Source of the DNA: Agrypnia vestita
Lineage: Eukaryota > Arthropoda > Insecta > Trichoptera > Phryganeidae
NCBI GenBank assembly: GCA_016648135.1
Contig: JADDOH010002581.1
Span: 1 to 64,000, forward strand
DNA: 64,000 nucleotides
Direction of reading: 5' to 3'
A model generated the notes under the pieces. It did not search any database and was not told where the DNA came from. It saw only the letters and a list, made by a program, of their open reading frames with translations. Positions 12,346 to 23,629 of the stretch are shown piece after piece (position 1 is the stretch's first letter; each line of letters begins with the position of its first letter). Both the position numbers and the translations under genes were made by a program.

Positions 12346-12685
12346 TTAACTTTGTTTTCACCACTTTTGTATTTTACATACAATTCATGCAGAATCACAG
12401 TTTAATAATTTTGGAAATAAGAAGTGTCAATAGTAAATTGAATATTTTTAATAACCAGGTCCTTTTTACAAATAGTTATCTTTATATTTGTTTTCATGTT
12501 AAGTAGGTACTTCATTATTATTTATTTTCCATATATAATTTTTATTTTTATATTCTAATTGTCTATACATAGATTTTTAAATTTAATTTATTAGTATGCA
12601 ATTGTGTCCCGACGAAGAGGCCACGGGCTCTAAAAAATGTTGATATTTTTAAATACAAAAGTGGTGAAAACAAATTTTTCATGTA
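12346..12685 (+). repeat. Decayed family-A hammerhead element
   Basis: Two 24-bp inverted segments flank it: TTTGTTTTCACCACTTTTGT near 12352 and its complement near 12652. About 250 bp match the copy at 54650-54890, including ggtcctttt and gttaagtaggtac. The ribozyme region at 12606-12645 reads CCGACGA, AGAGGCCACGGGCTCT, UAAA and AAUGU: the core U4 and G12 are lost, so it is predicted to be inactive. Confidence 0.6.
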
Positions 12686-12784
12686 TATAAGTTTAATTCT
12701 TGGATTTCTTAAAAGTAGAAATCAAATATGAATAGATTTTATGACGATTTAAAATTATTACACCGAACGTGAATAAAATATAAA

Positions 12785-12920
12785 GCAGCATGAGTAGGAA
12801 AGAGGATAGAGAGCCAGACTCTTTTGTCTCGACTCACAAGTCTCGCCTTATCCACATTTATACACTTTATCATGTAAGCTAGTCGACCGTAGAGGCCTCT
12901 AACAGGATTTCTGGTTTACC
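12785..12920 (-). mobile_element. Short decayed RTE-type LINE tail
   Basis: It resembles the 3' end of the better-preserved copy at 18997-19845, with aligned words such as agagga, actctt, gcctt.tccacat and ctctaacaggat. It is a heavily mutated 5'-truncated copy. Confidence 0.5.
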
Positions 12921-14429
12921 AAGTCATCTTGAATAAGATGCAATATTTAACACTGAGTAATATTGAATAAAACACTTTGAAACATTACATCAGAAAACGC
13001 ATACATTCATTAATTATATTAATAAGTTCGCAAATTTTTTTAAATGTTACGTATCGTTAAGAATTAAAGAGGTGATGTATAAATTCAGGTGAATTTTATG
13101 TTTATTTATTTGTTTAAATATTATCACAATACTATAATTTAGCTTATAACGCCCTACTATGTGAAATCAGTTTTGGGGCTGTTATATTTCTCAATGTACT
13201 TGTCTTATTCTGTATTGAATCACAATAATACAATAAATATAAAAATGTCTTATAAAACAAAGAGAACAATAATAAAAGAGATTGATTTAAAAAGAAAAAA
13301 GGTAGAAAAAGAAACCAGGTAAATAAAAAGACAGGTAGATGAAAAGAAATAATATGAAATATTAATCAAGTAACAAGAATAAAAAGGAAAATAAAAAGTT
13401 AGAAAGATATAAAATACTAATATAAAAGATTTCTTTAGGAACAAGAATAAAGAGGTAGAGATAGATAAAATAACATAAACAAAAATAGGTACATATTTAA
13501 CAATAAAATATAGTATGGTAGATACAGCAACTAAAATAAACCATAGATATCATAAATAAGCACATTTGCCAGTCCGGAGGTCAAGGGTGTATCATTTCTT
13601 CAACATACCTTCTACCTGATTTTTTTAGACAATTTGTCGTTTGGTAATTATATGCCTGTGTTTTTTAAATCTTGTTAATTGCAAAAAAATAATGTAATAT
13701 CATCAAAATATCATTATTATTTCTTGATAGTATGTATTACTTATATTTATTTAAAAAAAGGCAAAGACCATGTTAATTGCGTATCAAAAATGCGACGATA
13801 AATAATGTGCCAACAAGATATATTGTAATATTATTGTGGGTTCGTGATAAAATGCATGTACGAACTTGACATTACAAGATGATTGGAGGAGTATCGCAGA
13901 TGTGGCATGCTTTATTCTTCAAATCAAATTTCTCATCACGTTGCCCGCTACATGTGCAGATACAAATCCATCAGGGTGCGGAGAATATTATCACCAGCCA
14001 GCTCTAAACAAACTACATCGCTTAAAGGTGCGCTTGCAAAAGTCGATTAATAGCCTCAGAGACTTTATAAATATTTAAAACATTTGCCCGGTTTCTTATT
14101 TGTATACAAGTTGATTATTATTACTAATATCACAATAAATATGATACAATTATTATGATATGCTATGCAAATTGAAACACGATTTAAATTAATTGGTATT
14201 GTATTAGTCACAAATTTTTGAATAATTATTATTGCTATTGTAAACGCCCGTCATATCAATTAAACAACATCTAAGTTAATGAACGCTCAGCCAAAATAAA
14301 CATTAGTTGTTTCTAAATTGGGTGCTTCCATTTTTAAATTGTTTAAGATGACTTCAAAATGATTTCATTGCATTGCTACGAAGGCATTTATCAGGGGTAC
14401 CCATAAAAAAGTCAATTAATTCACTTTAA
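12921..14429. other. AT-rich intronic sequence, nothing recognised
   Basis: A purine-rich low-complexity patch lies at about 13255-13470. No exon or repeat family was recognised. Confidence 0.45.
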
Positions 14430-14505
14430 AAAAAAAATTTTTAATGTCAAAACATGTTTTATTTTCAATTTATCCATCGTCAGGACCTTCTTGATCCTTT
14501 TAAAT
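14430..14505 (-). repeat. Decayed hammerhead-type element fragment
   Basis: The minus strand reads GGTCCTGACGATGG, then a degraded stem region and AAAACATG where family A has GAAACATG. CUGACGA is intact but stem II and G12 are not. It is probably a relic of the family-A element. Confidence 0.4.
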
Positions 14506-14604
14506 GAGGTACCTCTGAACACTGAACCAAGAAGCACCCATTTTGATTGTAATTTACTGATTTGAAAGAAATGAATTAGAGTCCAATATAACTCTAAATT
14601 ATAA

Positions 14605-14860
14605 AGAACTTACTTATCGTCACCCAGAGTTGGCAGAGAGCAAAATAATGTAGCACTCTTGCTTCATCCACTTTTATTACATTGTCTTTGGTTATTAACA
14701 CTTTTAACAAGGCCGTCCTAACGTTTGGTTTATCCGATTATGCCCCCTGTGTTCCTGTTGTCTTTACACTCTTCTCACACATTTTATTTAACATTTTCTT
14801 CTGGCTCATGCATTCCACATTATTAAACCGTCTACTGTTGTTCTTCCGATGTAAAATTCA
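14605..14860 (-). mobile_element. Decayed RTE-type LINE tail
   Basis: It aligns by eye with the minus-strand copy at 18997-19845 over gttggcagagag, cactctt, ccacttt.ttac, tttaacaaggccgtcct and tgttcctgttg, with many changes. The open frame at 14682-14867 on the other strand is not a gene. Confidence 0.55.
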
Positions 14861-15565
14861 AATTTAACTGCACTGATTAGCATTTTTTTAACAACAAGGG
14901 ATACTGAAGGGTAAATCAACGAATCAAAAATATATTGACAAGTTTGCATGCCTTTGTGAGGTGTGGCCATAAAAAAATCACAAAACCAAATTATTTATAG
15001 GTTCCCTGAAACGTATATATGTTCTGTAAATTAAAGTAACGATTGGCAAATTGTGAGCTTGTTTATAATACAGATTCACGGTTTTAAGGTGTGAGGAATT
15101 AGCATAATATCCAAGATTACGTGATGTTCTAACAAATAGTGCCTAGCGCTGCAAAAGTCTTGCACTCGGGGCAGTTAATCGATATGTATTCATGTCACAC
15201 GCCCATAGCTTCGAAAACCATTTTTGTCGACAATGATGTACGCGTGATGGTGTCACGAGAGCCTCGCATCCGGTAAAAATTATGTAGATACATATTTATA
15301 TATTAACAGGCGACTACAAGTTAAATATTGCTTAGCGCAATGAACCCACAAGTTCGGTAACCGAGACTTAAGACAATTTCGCAATAATTCTCTGAATTAC
15401 ATACGGACGGATATTTTTTATGAAAAAAGATACACCCTATGGATTTATTTATTTAAAAAAAAACAAGTGAAAAATTGTAATAATTATGACGCGACTACCG
15501 CACACTTTAATTCAGCAGAATTGACATCAAATTAATGGCATGGATATCTGGAAAAATATTAAAGA
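14861..15565. other. Intronic sequence, nothing recognised
   Basis: No exon, RNA gene or repeat was recognised. Confidence 0.4.
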
Positions 15566-15670
15566 ATGTTAGTAAACTTAGTCAAAACCACTACCAGATT
15601 TACGATCTACCGGTTTCGAGACGTACCCGTCCCTTCGTCAGGACCAACACTACACTACTATATTCACAAC
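15566..15670 (-). repeat. Family-B hammerhead element fragment
   Basis: About 105 bp match the elements at 41820-41910 and 55571-55660: aaaccactaccagatt, the ribozyme segment, then ggaccaacactacac. This is the element end only. Confidence 0.75.
15604..15645 (-). ncRNA. Hammerhead-ribozyme motif, family B
   Basis: On the minus strand: stem I GGUC, core CUGACGA, extra A, stem II GGGACG with loop GGUA and CGUCUC (one G-U pair), GAAA, stem III ACCGGU, A17, stem I GAUC (one G-U pair). Every catalytic core base is kept. The two wobble pairs relative to the other family-B copies preserve pairing. It is sense to the Iroquois transcript. Confidence 0.78.
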
Positions 15671-17237
15671 TCTATACACCCCAACCATAGTATTGTAAAA
15701 CTATCACCACTATTGATCACATGCGTGTTATTCTTGTCAGAGACAAGCATGCAAAATATTATTTTATTTTAGTTTAGTATAAAGTTTAAGAGAGAAATAA
15801 TATCACTCCTGACCGAAAATAATTTGAGCGTGTAAGACGAAATCTTCGGAAATCAACCAAAACAAAAATTTTACTGCCAAGACGCGGGTACACATTTTTT
15901 GGCTTGGTCGACCTGGGAGCCTACGTGCCTATTATGTCGTGCGGAGATTGTGAACTTCGTTCATCTTGTATTCGCATGTTGTACTATACTTATATTGTAT
16001 AATGTGTTAATTTTTTACTGTAAAATGTTACTGTACTAATCATTATCCATTAGGGTCATTATGACCTGTCGATAGTCTTTAAATTAAAAGTTAAAAAAAT
16101 AAAACTAAATTATACAGCTTTATAACGCCTACAGACAAACCGAAATAATAACTTACGAATAGTATGTCGTGCCTTTGTAACAAGGTATCATCTAAAATTT
16201 AAATAAAAAATATTAAGTTTCAAAGTTAAGAATATTCCGTGAATTTCTTCATACAAATGTTGCTTTTTATTAAGAATAATATAACTAAACTGATTTCGGG
16301 GATGATATATAACATTTTACTTGCAATGGAATCAGTAGTCACCAATATAACAAGTGCTACTATGGCATAACTTTATTTTATTGGTTTTCCAAGTTACCAC
16401 AAAATTTTTCAATTTTGATTCAGAGTGAGAAAGAGAGAGTTATCAGTAAAGACGTTCATTTATCGTTACTAAGAAAGAGGTGCCGCCTACAGAAATAGTA
16501 CGGTCGCAGACAATACTATGATATCTGAACGATGACGATACATATACATACATGATAATAATTATTAAATAATCGATTGGATTGATCGTTATACTATCGC
16601 ATTGCGTGGCAGGCAGTACTTATCATCGTAAGTCTATAATACCCAAGTACTTCAACAGACTATGTGTAAAACAGCTATATTTAAAATATCAAAAAAATAT
16701 TAAATACGTTTCCTACTTCAGAAAAAGGTTATTATTAATCCCGAAATTCAGTCATATGCAGTATTCCAATTGGGTCTTTCGCACGAAATAAATTTATGTT
16801 ATTATTATTAGTAATACCTGTTAACATATTTATTTCAATGATAAAATAACGAAATGCGAATGAATATAGGTATATCTAAATGTTCGCACGTAAATATTTT
16901 TTTTATAGATTCCTAACAGGTCGGGTATTTGATATTTCACAGAGTAAGGTAGGTAACCAATATTATTACTGCATTTTGCATTCATCACGTAGACTCGACT
17001 AACATCATGTCGCCATACGAACAGCGCCATTCCATACAAGTGGAAATAATTCTGATTAATAATTACTCTCTGCCTTTTTGCGAGTTTACAAGCAATGCAA
17101 TGTAAGGCTTATATGTAGGTATCTAATTTAATTATGTTAAAGACTTAATTATGCTAATAGTGCCTAATGATGTATGCTAAAACTAATAATTATAAATATA
17201 GCAAAAAAAGAGAATGGTAATGGTCATTTTTTAATTC
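15671..17237. other. AT-rich intronic sequence, nothing recognised
   Basis: No exon, RNA gene or repeat family was recognised. Confidence 0.45.
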
Positions 17238-17345
17238 TCACTGGCCAGAAAGGTCGTAACAACACGGCATAATACCCCAGAAGACTCAAACCAGAAGATA
17301 TTGAGTAGCCGTGAAAACCTAAGAACATTCTTAGTACGTGTCTTC
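17238..17345 (+). repeat. Diverged copy of the repeat at 6636-6735
   Basis: It shares ctggccagaaaggtc, acacggca.aata.cccagaa, agaagat and agccgtgaaaacctaag with the right arm of the 57-bp inverted repeat and its flank. Only one arm is present here. The family was not identified. Confidence 0.6.
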
Positions 17346-17875
17346 ATCTTCTAGTGCATCTTTTACTAAACTTATTTTAATGATTCTTAAAATAGTGCGT
17401 ACATATGTGTACATAATACAAACATATTATATTCGCACAACACATATTTTCTAACCTGGATGTTAAATTTAATGTAGTATATTTTTCTTCCTTTCGTATT
17501 TACTTTTCTTCCTGGTTGATCTATATCTTCTGTTGCTCTATTTTTGTAATACATCTGCCAATATGTTTCCAGTGAGAATTAAAAAATTATTAATATAACA
17601 TTAAACTATATTATATACTCGTCATTTTAAATTCTTTCATTAGTTTCCAATGTTAAACTTAATCAGGAATTTGCCCTAGAACTAGTTTAAGCAGCAATAT
17701 CAAAAAAAAATCTTTTCATATTTAACGTGAATTTAAACCATTGTAAATATGGATCATTTTATATATAAAAATATATATTAAAGAGGTAAGGTTGTTATTA
17801 CGGTCGTTAGACGTATTTAACTGTAAATAGTTGCGGATATTTTATACGAACCGTATGTTTTTCCGAGAAACGATT

Positions 17876-17915
17876 CTCGACGTTTCGTTGAATGCTTATT
17901 CAACGTCATCAGGAG
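17876..17915 (-). ncRNA. Hammerhead-ribozyme motif, family C
   Basis: On the minus strand: stem I CUC, core CUGAUGA, extra C, stem II GUUGAAU with loop AAGC and AUUCAAC, GAAA, two-pair stem III ACGU, C17, stem I GAG. The seven-pair stem II and full core are intact. Stem I is short. It is sense to the Iroquois transcript. Confidence 0.7.
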
Positions 17916-18000
17916 GACGACCAAAACCCGCGGAGGTAGAGGAGAAAGCAGTAATCAGTCCGCCCTCTACCTCAAGCATTCAACAAAACATCGAGAATCT

Positions 18001-18490
18001 TCTTCTTCTTCATCAGCCTTCGTCTTTCCACTGCTGGATACAGGCCTCTTCTTTATTTTTCCATTCTTCCCTGTTGTTGGCTAATTGTAGCCATTTCTTT
18101 CCCCCCACAGCGACAATGTCATCGGCCCATCTCTTTTGAGGTCTTCCGATGCCTCTTTTATTTTCCCAAGGTCTCCATTTCAGAACTCTGGGAGGCCACC
18201 TTGTAGCATCCTGCCTTGCAATGTGTCCTGCTTATTGCCATTTTAGCTTCGCTACACGATCCATGATATCCACTACTATAGTTCTGCGCCTAATTTCGTC
18301 ATTTCTAATTATATCTCTTAGACTTACTACAAGCATGGATCTCTCCATGGATCGTTGCGTGCATGTGAGCTTTTCTACACTTTTCTTTGTAAGGGCTGTA
18401 GACTCCAATCCATACGTCATCACTCATTTTCCCAAGGTCTCCATTTCAGAACTCTGGGAGGCCATCTTGTAGTATCCTGTCTTGCATTCG
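18001..18490 (-). mobile_element. RTE-type LINE tail, 5'-truncated, nested
   Basis: The minus strand encodes, with small breaks, a reverse-transcriptase tail: VMTYGLESTALTKKSVEKL, RSMERSMLVVSLRDIIRNDE, IRRRTIVVDIMDRVAKLKWQ, a stop in place of Trp, AGHIARQD, then GRPQKRWADDI, W..LA.NREEWK and EACIQQWKDEG. This is the common insect LINE C-terminal pattern with the GRPxxRW and QQW blocks. The 3' end is a short (CTT)n run at 18001-18012 on the plus strand. A 59-bp piece of the element (tttcccaaggtctccatttc) is repeated at 18428-18486. It inserted in the family-C hammerhead repeat. Confidence 0.8.
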
Positions 18491-18600
18491 GAATTCGGAA
18501 AAGATAAAAACATCGAGAATCGTTTCTCGGAAAAACATACGGTTCGTATAAAATATCTATTTACAGTTAAATATAAATATCTATTTACAGTTAAATATAA

Positions 18601-18996
18601 AAATATATAAATGTTTTTAAATGTGTATTGTTAATTAATTTTGCATCGTTATGAAACAGCACCGGTCATATCTCGATACAAGAAACACGTGAACGGAAGG
18701 TGATGCCCCATCTTAGTATTTGATGTATTGCTTTGCTGCAATCAAACATGAATACATTATCCCCGCTTTAACCAGCGGCCGTATTCCGAACCGCCGCGAG
18801 AACTCTCGTGCGGCGGAGATGATTATGGAGAAATATTCACACTCATAGGTGCTTTTACACCTGAATAGTCCAACCAGAGGCGACACAATTAAAACAATTT
18901 CTTTTGCGATATTTTTAATAAAATAATTAAAATGAATAAAAAAATATAGATAATTATCAAATTGAACAGAATCGCAATAAACAGATTAAAACGATA
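18601..18996. other. Intronic sequence, nothing recognised
   Basis: No exon or repeat was recognised. A short GC-richer patch lies at 18775-18815. Confidence 0.4.
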
Positions 18997-19845
18997 AATT
19001 AATTAACTAACTAACCATCACGCCGTTTCCCTGCAGGGGTAGGCAGAGAGGATTGAACGCCACACTCTTCTATCCTGGCACACCACTTTTGCCTCGGCCA
19101 CATTCATACATCTTCTCATACACGTTCTACGGTTGTTGCGGCTTTTAACAGGGCCATCCTCAAATACTTGTAGTACCTGATCGTGCCAGGTCTTTCGCGG
19201 ACGCCCTCTATTCCTGTTGCCTTCAAAATTCGCCTCATATATTTTCTTAACCATCCTTTCCTCGTTCATACGTTCCACATGACCAAACCATCTCAGCACT
19301 CCTTTCTTTATTCTGTCTACCACACTACAGCCAGCATTGCATTCACTTCTAATTTGTTCATTCCTCACTCTATCGACCGAAGATTTTCCACACAAGCGTC
19401 TTAGTGACCGCATTTCCACCGCATTCAGTCTACTTTCATTCCTCTTTTGCAAATTCCAGGCTTCACTTCCATACATAAGGGTTGGCACTAGAACGCCATT
19501 ATGTACCGCTAGTCTTGCTTCTTTTGACAGATTCTTATTGGCCATAATTGCATTTAGTGCACCATTAACTTTGTTTCCCGCAGTTACTCTCCTTTCGATA
19601 TCATTCTCAGCCTTGCCGTCTCTATTAAACATACTTCCCAAATACACAAACTCGTTCACTTGTTCTAAGCATTCGTTGTTTATAATTACATCACACTTAG
19701 TCACTCTTTCGTCTCTCTCGAATACCATCACTTTCGATTTGCTGACATTCATCAGAAGTTCACTCTGCATGCATACATCGGACATCCTGGATACCAAGCA
19801 CTGCAGATCAGCTTCACTGTTAGTCATAACTATATTTATTGATCG
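18997..19845 (-). mobile_element. 5'-truncated RTE-type LINE with an open reading frame of 269 codons
   Basis: The frame at 19018-19827 starts TNSEADLQCLVSRMSDVC, the segment that follows the catalytic YADD box of LINE reverse transcriptases. It continues with NVSKSKVMVF, VNEFVYLGS, LVPTLMYGSEAW, EMRSLRRLCG, RWFGHVERM and GRPRKTWHDQV, and ends with CMNVAEAKVVCQDRRVWRSI and a stop. The polymerase core and endonuclease upstream are missing, so the copy is dead on arrival despite its open frame. The tail is a GTTA run at 18997-19020. The methionine at 19827 is not a true start. Degraded relatives of the same family lie at 12785, 14605, 28255, 31935, 39095 and 46072. The two plus-strand frames overlapping it are shadows. 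Confidence 0.88.
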
Positions 19846-19870
19846 AAACCTTTAAAACATTATGTATATT

Positions 19871-20340
19871 ATACAGGGTATCAATTAGCTGGCAGCAAAA
19901 GAGTTTTCTTCATTAAATTTTTAATAGAAAATATTCTTTACGCTTTCGGTGTAATGTCGACAATTAAAGAGATAAGCGACATAAAAGTTTGCATTTTTTT
20001 TTCAACATTTCGGACACTTTCTTTTTAAAACTTTGGACTATCACTTCATAACTTAAATAAAATGACAAAAACTTTAAAAAAATATTCTTAATTTTTGCAA
20101 GGTTTTATTTATATTTTCTTGACTTGTATCGAAGCGAATAAATTTTCAAAGTTCGATATAAGTTACTTTAATGATAGTCTAACATTTTACAAATGATAAG
20201 CCAGAAATGTGGAAAAAAATTGATGTCACTTATCTCTGTGACTGCCGACATTTTACCGAAAGTGTAAATAATATATTCTATTCGAAATTAAATGCAAAAT
20301 TCCTTAAAATTTTTGCTACTAGCTACATGACACCCTGTAT
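19871..20340. mobile_element. Long-inverted-repeat MITE with ATACAGGGT ends
   Basis: The left end reads ATACAGGGTATCAATTAGCT and the right end, read inversely, ATACAGGGTGTCATGTAGCT. TA dinucleotides flank the ends. About 470 bp without coding capacity; the inner parts also pair loosely (ATATTCTTTACGCTTTCGGT near 19930 against its partner near 20262). This is typical of non-autonomous TA-inserting DNA elements. Confidence 0.7.
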
Positions 20341-20504
20341 ACGTATATACAGGATGATATTTTACGAATAATTTATTATTTTTAGTGAATTTGGTTTCTA
20401 GACCAAACAAGATGGCATGATAATACATATGAGTGAGATGTGTAATGTATTTTTACAGTATTAGTAATTTATTTGACAGTTTTTGTGTTTACTCAAATAT
20501 AGGA

Positions 20505-20605
20505 CCGAAGTTCATTTTTTTATGTCGTTTTATGTCGTTCGAACCCGTGACCTGTTTGTCAGGAAGTGAGGGTCCGTTAAACTATCGGCGCCGCCTAGAC
20601 TTTAT
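20505..20605 (-). mobile_element. tRNA-derived SINE fragment
   Basis: The minus strand carries TAGTTTAACGG, a full match to the RNA polymerase III A box, and 44 bases later GGTTCGAAC, matching the B box. The sequence does not fold into a full tRNA with a normal acceptor stem. The downstream part is A-rich. It is best read as the tRNA-like head of a SINE, not a tRNA gene. Confidence 0.5.
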
Positions 20606-21465
20606 ATTACTGTATTATAATATTCCTGTTAGGTACAGTCATCGATTTTTATATAACATAACCATATAGGGATTAATACAATTTCTAAGTACTGATAATA
20701 AATTGAAATATTTTATTTTAAGTTCGCTAACTATAATAGTAAAATTTATTAATTTTCCATGTGTCTTATTGAGTCTACAAAATTTACAAATTTAAATATT
20801 ATGGAATTTTAAGAAAAATTTAAAAATAAGTGTATACAAATAAAAATTTTAAAAAATTCTGCGGAATTTCATGTATTTATTTTCTTTTAAAAATCAAAAC
20901 ACGCTAAACGAAAATATTCCGCATTTCATGAACAAATATATACCGATTGCCGCCTCAGCAACAAAGAATGCTGCTTACCGCACACCACCCTTACCATTTG
21001 AAATAAATAAATAAGATTCATCTTCAACCGTGACGTCACCGAACTATTTTGACTCGACATTCTAATGACTATACCAGCATCTGAAAATATATGAAGATTA
21101 AAAAAGATTTTTAAGTAATCGCTCTTTCATTTACTGGTAAAGGATCTACATACATATTAGGAGTTTAAAGACCTTTCGCATTAGGTCGGCGAAAATTAAT
21201 AAAAAAATTTATTAATAATGCTATACTGCTCCACTAAACTAAAAGGCAGTAAATCCATCCATTTTTAAAAATGTTTTTTTTGTTTTGGATACTTGAGATC
21301 ATATTTTGACTATCTGTTTAGCTTATTTGCCATATTTCCATCAAAATGTTAAATTATAATTTATTTTTATTTTTAAACGTAAACCTATTATATCCACCAA
21401 AAAAAGTATTAGGTACTCAAATTCTATCAAAACAGTTTTGATTATTACGATATCGAAAATATATC
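20606..21465. other. AT-rich intronic sequence, nothing recognised
   Basis: No exon or repeat family was recognised. Confidence 0.4.
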
Positions 21466-21655
21466 TATACTAGCCGTATACCCGTGAAAAATCACGAGAA
21501 ATGTGGTGGTTGGCGTTTTTCTAAGTTTTAATACATTATAATATGGTATATTTTTGACGGTCCATGGAGAGGGCGTGGTTGCAACATGCGTTAAGCAGCC
21601 GGTTGCTGGACAGACAAACAGACAACGAAATTATTAGGTTCGATATTTTTTTCCG
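21466..21655. repeat. Probable transposable-element relic
   Basis: The stretch TCTATACTAGCCGTATACCC through gctggacagacaaacagac resembles the ends of common insect retroelement and Helitron-like repeats. I have no second copy in the window, so this is only a pattern judgement. Confidence 0.3.
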
Positions 21656-21739
21656 TGCAACAGCAAAGTATCGGGTGCGTCATCATTTAGTGTTGTTATA
21701 ATTGTGGTGACGCGAAACAATTCCAATACATTAAAGCAC

Positions 21740-21867
21740 GGATTATCCCGAAAGATTCTGGATTATACGCGTGAGTCCCGGGATTAATAAATACTTCGAA
21801 TCCCGTGATGGGATTCCCTGAACGAGACGTACCGCTGACCGCGGGGGATTAACACTACTCCGGATTA
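21740..21867 (+). promoter_or_regulatory. Cluster of five GGATTA homeodomain-type sites
   Basis: GGATTA occurs at 21740, 21760, 21781, 21846 and 21862, all on the plus strand, with a sixth GGATTC at 21811. GGATTA/TAATCC is the core bound by K50 homeodomains of the Otd/Bicoid/Gsc class (established). In an Iroquois intron this could be an enhancer. It could also be a relic of a repeat rich in TCCCGGGAT words like that near 57978. Function is not shown. Confidence 0.35.
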
Positions 21868-22144
21868 GCAGCGTACAAGTGTTTGGTGCATGCAGGATTC
21901 CAATTGTCATCCAGTTTGTCATTAATGTCATCACATATTATGTAGGTAATTCTGCTTCATCCGGCGCTCTGTTGTCATCGGAGCTCTCGGGCAACGGCTG
22001 GAGCGATCCAACATTCTATGTTGCTAGGGCCACACCGCAAAGGGCGCAGAATCCGTTGTACGAGTGTAATAATTATTTATTATCAACTCCGCACCGTAGG
22101 GATAGCCTTGTACCACCATTTTTAACATTAAACTTAATGATTAA

Positions 22145-22697
22145 AAAAAGTAACCCATAAGAACCAAGTTTTTATTATACTCCCTTTCTTTGTAAAATAT
22201 AACAACAATTAAAGACGGATTAAAACATATAACATAACACTTAACTTACAGTAATTTAATATATTTCTAAAATGTCGGATGTTTTGAGCTTTGATAAGAA
22301 ACTTCATGCTTTGAAGATTGAATTCTAAAAACATTTGTCAGTCAATTTAGATTTTCGAAATTCGTAGTGAAGTACCTATAATGTATAGAGATGGAGTAAT
22401 TCAAATTTAGAAAATATTCGGCGACGTTATCGGGCCGCCGTTGCTAATAATCAAACTTTTGTAATGATTCCAATTTGAAAAAAAGCATTCAAATTTCTAA
22501 AAATCCGAAATTATACTATAATTATTAATTTTTTTAACGAAAATATGATAGATCTTCTTGATCGTCGCCACGAGTCTGCTTGCAAAGTTTCAACTCGATT
22601 GGATCACGGGAAAATGGTTAAATGTCGATCCAAAGTTTTTTCGGCGGCAAACCGGCAAGCAAGCAAGCAGACGCCACGAGTTAATATAAAGGGAGTA
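22145..22697 (+). repeat. MITE-like repeat, ACTCCCTTT family, copy B (full length)
   Basis: It starts AAAAAAAGTAACCCATAAGA, then TACTCCCTTTCTTTG. It ends CGCCACGAGTTAATATAAAG and GGAGTAA. It matches copy A over its full length of about 553 bp, including the segment ttcggcgacgttatcgggcc that the shorter copies C-F lack. It abuts the pogo element at 22702. Confidence 0.8.
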
Positions 22698-22701
22698 AAT
22701 A

Positions 22702-23629
22702 CAGTAGAGCCTCGATAATCCGAGCATCCAAAAACCTTCCCCTGTTTAAACTCACGGAGAGTTCAGATTATTGTATGTAAAATAAATAAAATAATAATAA
22801 TAAAATAGTAAAGCTCCGTAAAATTTCATACTTTGGTCATACAGTGAGAGGCGAAAAGTACTCCATCCTTCAGCTCGTCATGAAGGGAAAGATCGAGGGT
22901 CACAGCGGGGTCGAAAAGAGGCGGCATTCCTGGCTTCGAAACATCCGAGAGTGGACCGGGATAAGTAGCGTGGAAGAGCTGTTTCGCACTGCCCTGGACA
23001 GGGAAACTTTCTCCCAGATGATCGCTGACGTCGGGGGTGCCCAACAGGGCATATGAAGAAGAAGAAGAAATAAATAAAACTGCTGTTTCTTTTTAATAAT
23101 TATATTTTACGACTTGTAGTTAACAAAATATGGTCATAAACTGATCAATTTTAATCTGGCTGGTTCTATTTATCGACCATGAAAAAGCTTTGTCTCTTAC
23201 ATCTTTTCGGATAACGAGAGCTTATTTTCTTCTGCCCAGTCCAAGCAAATATTAAGTGCTGAGCATGGGAAATTTTTTCAGACAAGAGTGAGTCCTTTGC
23301 GTAAGTTGGGCTATAATCGTCAGTTATGGGTTCTACCAAATTCTCCTCTCCCTTTGACAGGATGGTGGAAATGGTTTATTCTGTGTACCCACAGTTTCTG
23401 AAAACACTGATTGGGAGATCGTCTTCAGCGTCAAAGCTGTCGTCACTTTCTTCTGAACCCTCTTCTGTTGCATTGAATTGTTCAGGCCAAAGAGGCTTCC
23501 ATAATTTATCGAGAGCTCTTACGTAACTATCGTCAACCGCAGCCAAGGTGACAGAGGGGAGATCATTAGGTAGTTTGGATTATAGAAGCGTTTAGATTAG
23601 TCTAAGTATGGATTATCAAGGCTCTACTG
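22702..23629 (-). mobile_element. pogo/Tigger-type DNA transposon relic
   Basis: Inverted ends CAGTAGAGCCTCGATAATCC (22702) and its near-complement ending CAAGGCTCTACTG (23629) are flanked by TA on both sides, as expected for pogo elements. The minus strand retains the C-terminal end of the transposase: LPNDLPSVTLAAVDDSYVRA, LDKLWKPLWP, an acidic stretch near DDSFDAEDDLPISVFR, and, after stops and a 1-base shift, LNICLDWAEENKLSLSEKM. The CENP-B-like DNA-binding part and DDE core are deleted. A LINE tail is nested at 22811-23070. Confidence 0.82.
22811..23070 (+). mobile_element. LINE tail nested in the pogo relic
   Basis: One uninterrupted frame reads KLRKISYFGHTVRGEKYSIL, then QLVMKGKIEG, RRHSWLRNIREWTGI, SSVEELFRTALDRE and MIADVGGAQQGI, then a stop at 23054-23056 and a GAAGAAGAAGAAA tail. 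The FGH..R..KY.LLQ...KGKI.G and SWL.N.R.W blocks are the usual C-terminal end of a widespread insect LINE reverse transcriptase. It is severely 5'-truncated but little mutated, so insertion was fairly recent compared with its host. Confidence 0.8.

Larger units (their letters stand above)
17812..18600. repeat. Family-C hammerhead element as an inverted repeat, interrupted by a LINE
   Basis: The outer arms (17812-17885 and 18503-18580) are inverted copies sharing CATACGG, TTCGTATAAAATAT and the GAGAAAC/GTTTCTC stem. The left arm has a complete hammerhead on the minus strand. A partial 3' half in the plus orientation (GCATTCAACAAAACATCGAG) is at 17975-18000. The LINE tail at 18001-18490 has inserted between the halves. 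A 27-bp unit around ATCTATTTACAGTTAAATAT is duplicated in tandem at 18546-18600. Confidence 0.7.

Noticed and set aside
19183..19855. Two overlapping plus-strand open frames (73 and 172 codons)
   Set aside because: They are shadows of the minus-strand LINE reverse-transcriptase frame, which has clear family motifs.
20505..20605. tRNA gene
   Set aside because: Boxes A and B are present but no full cloverleaf with an acceptor stem; better explained as a SINE head.
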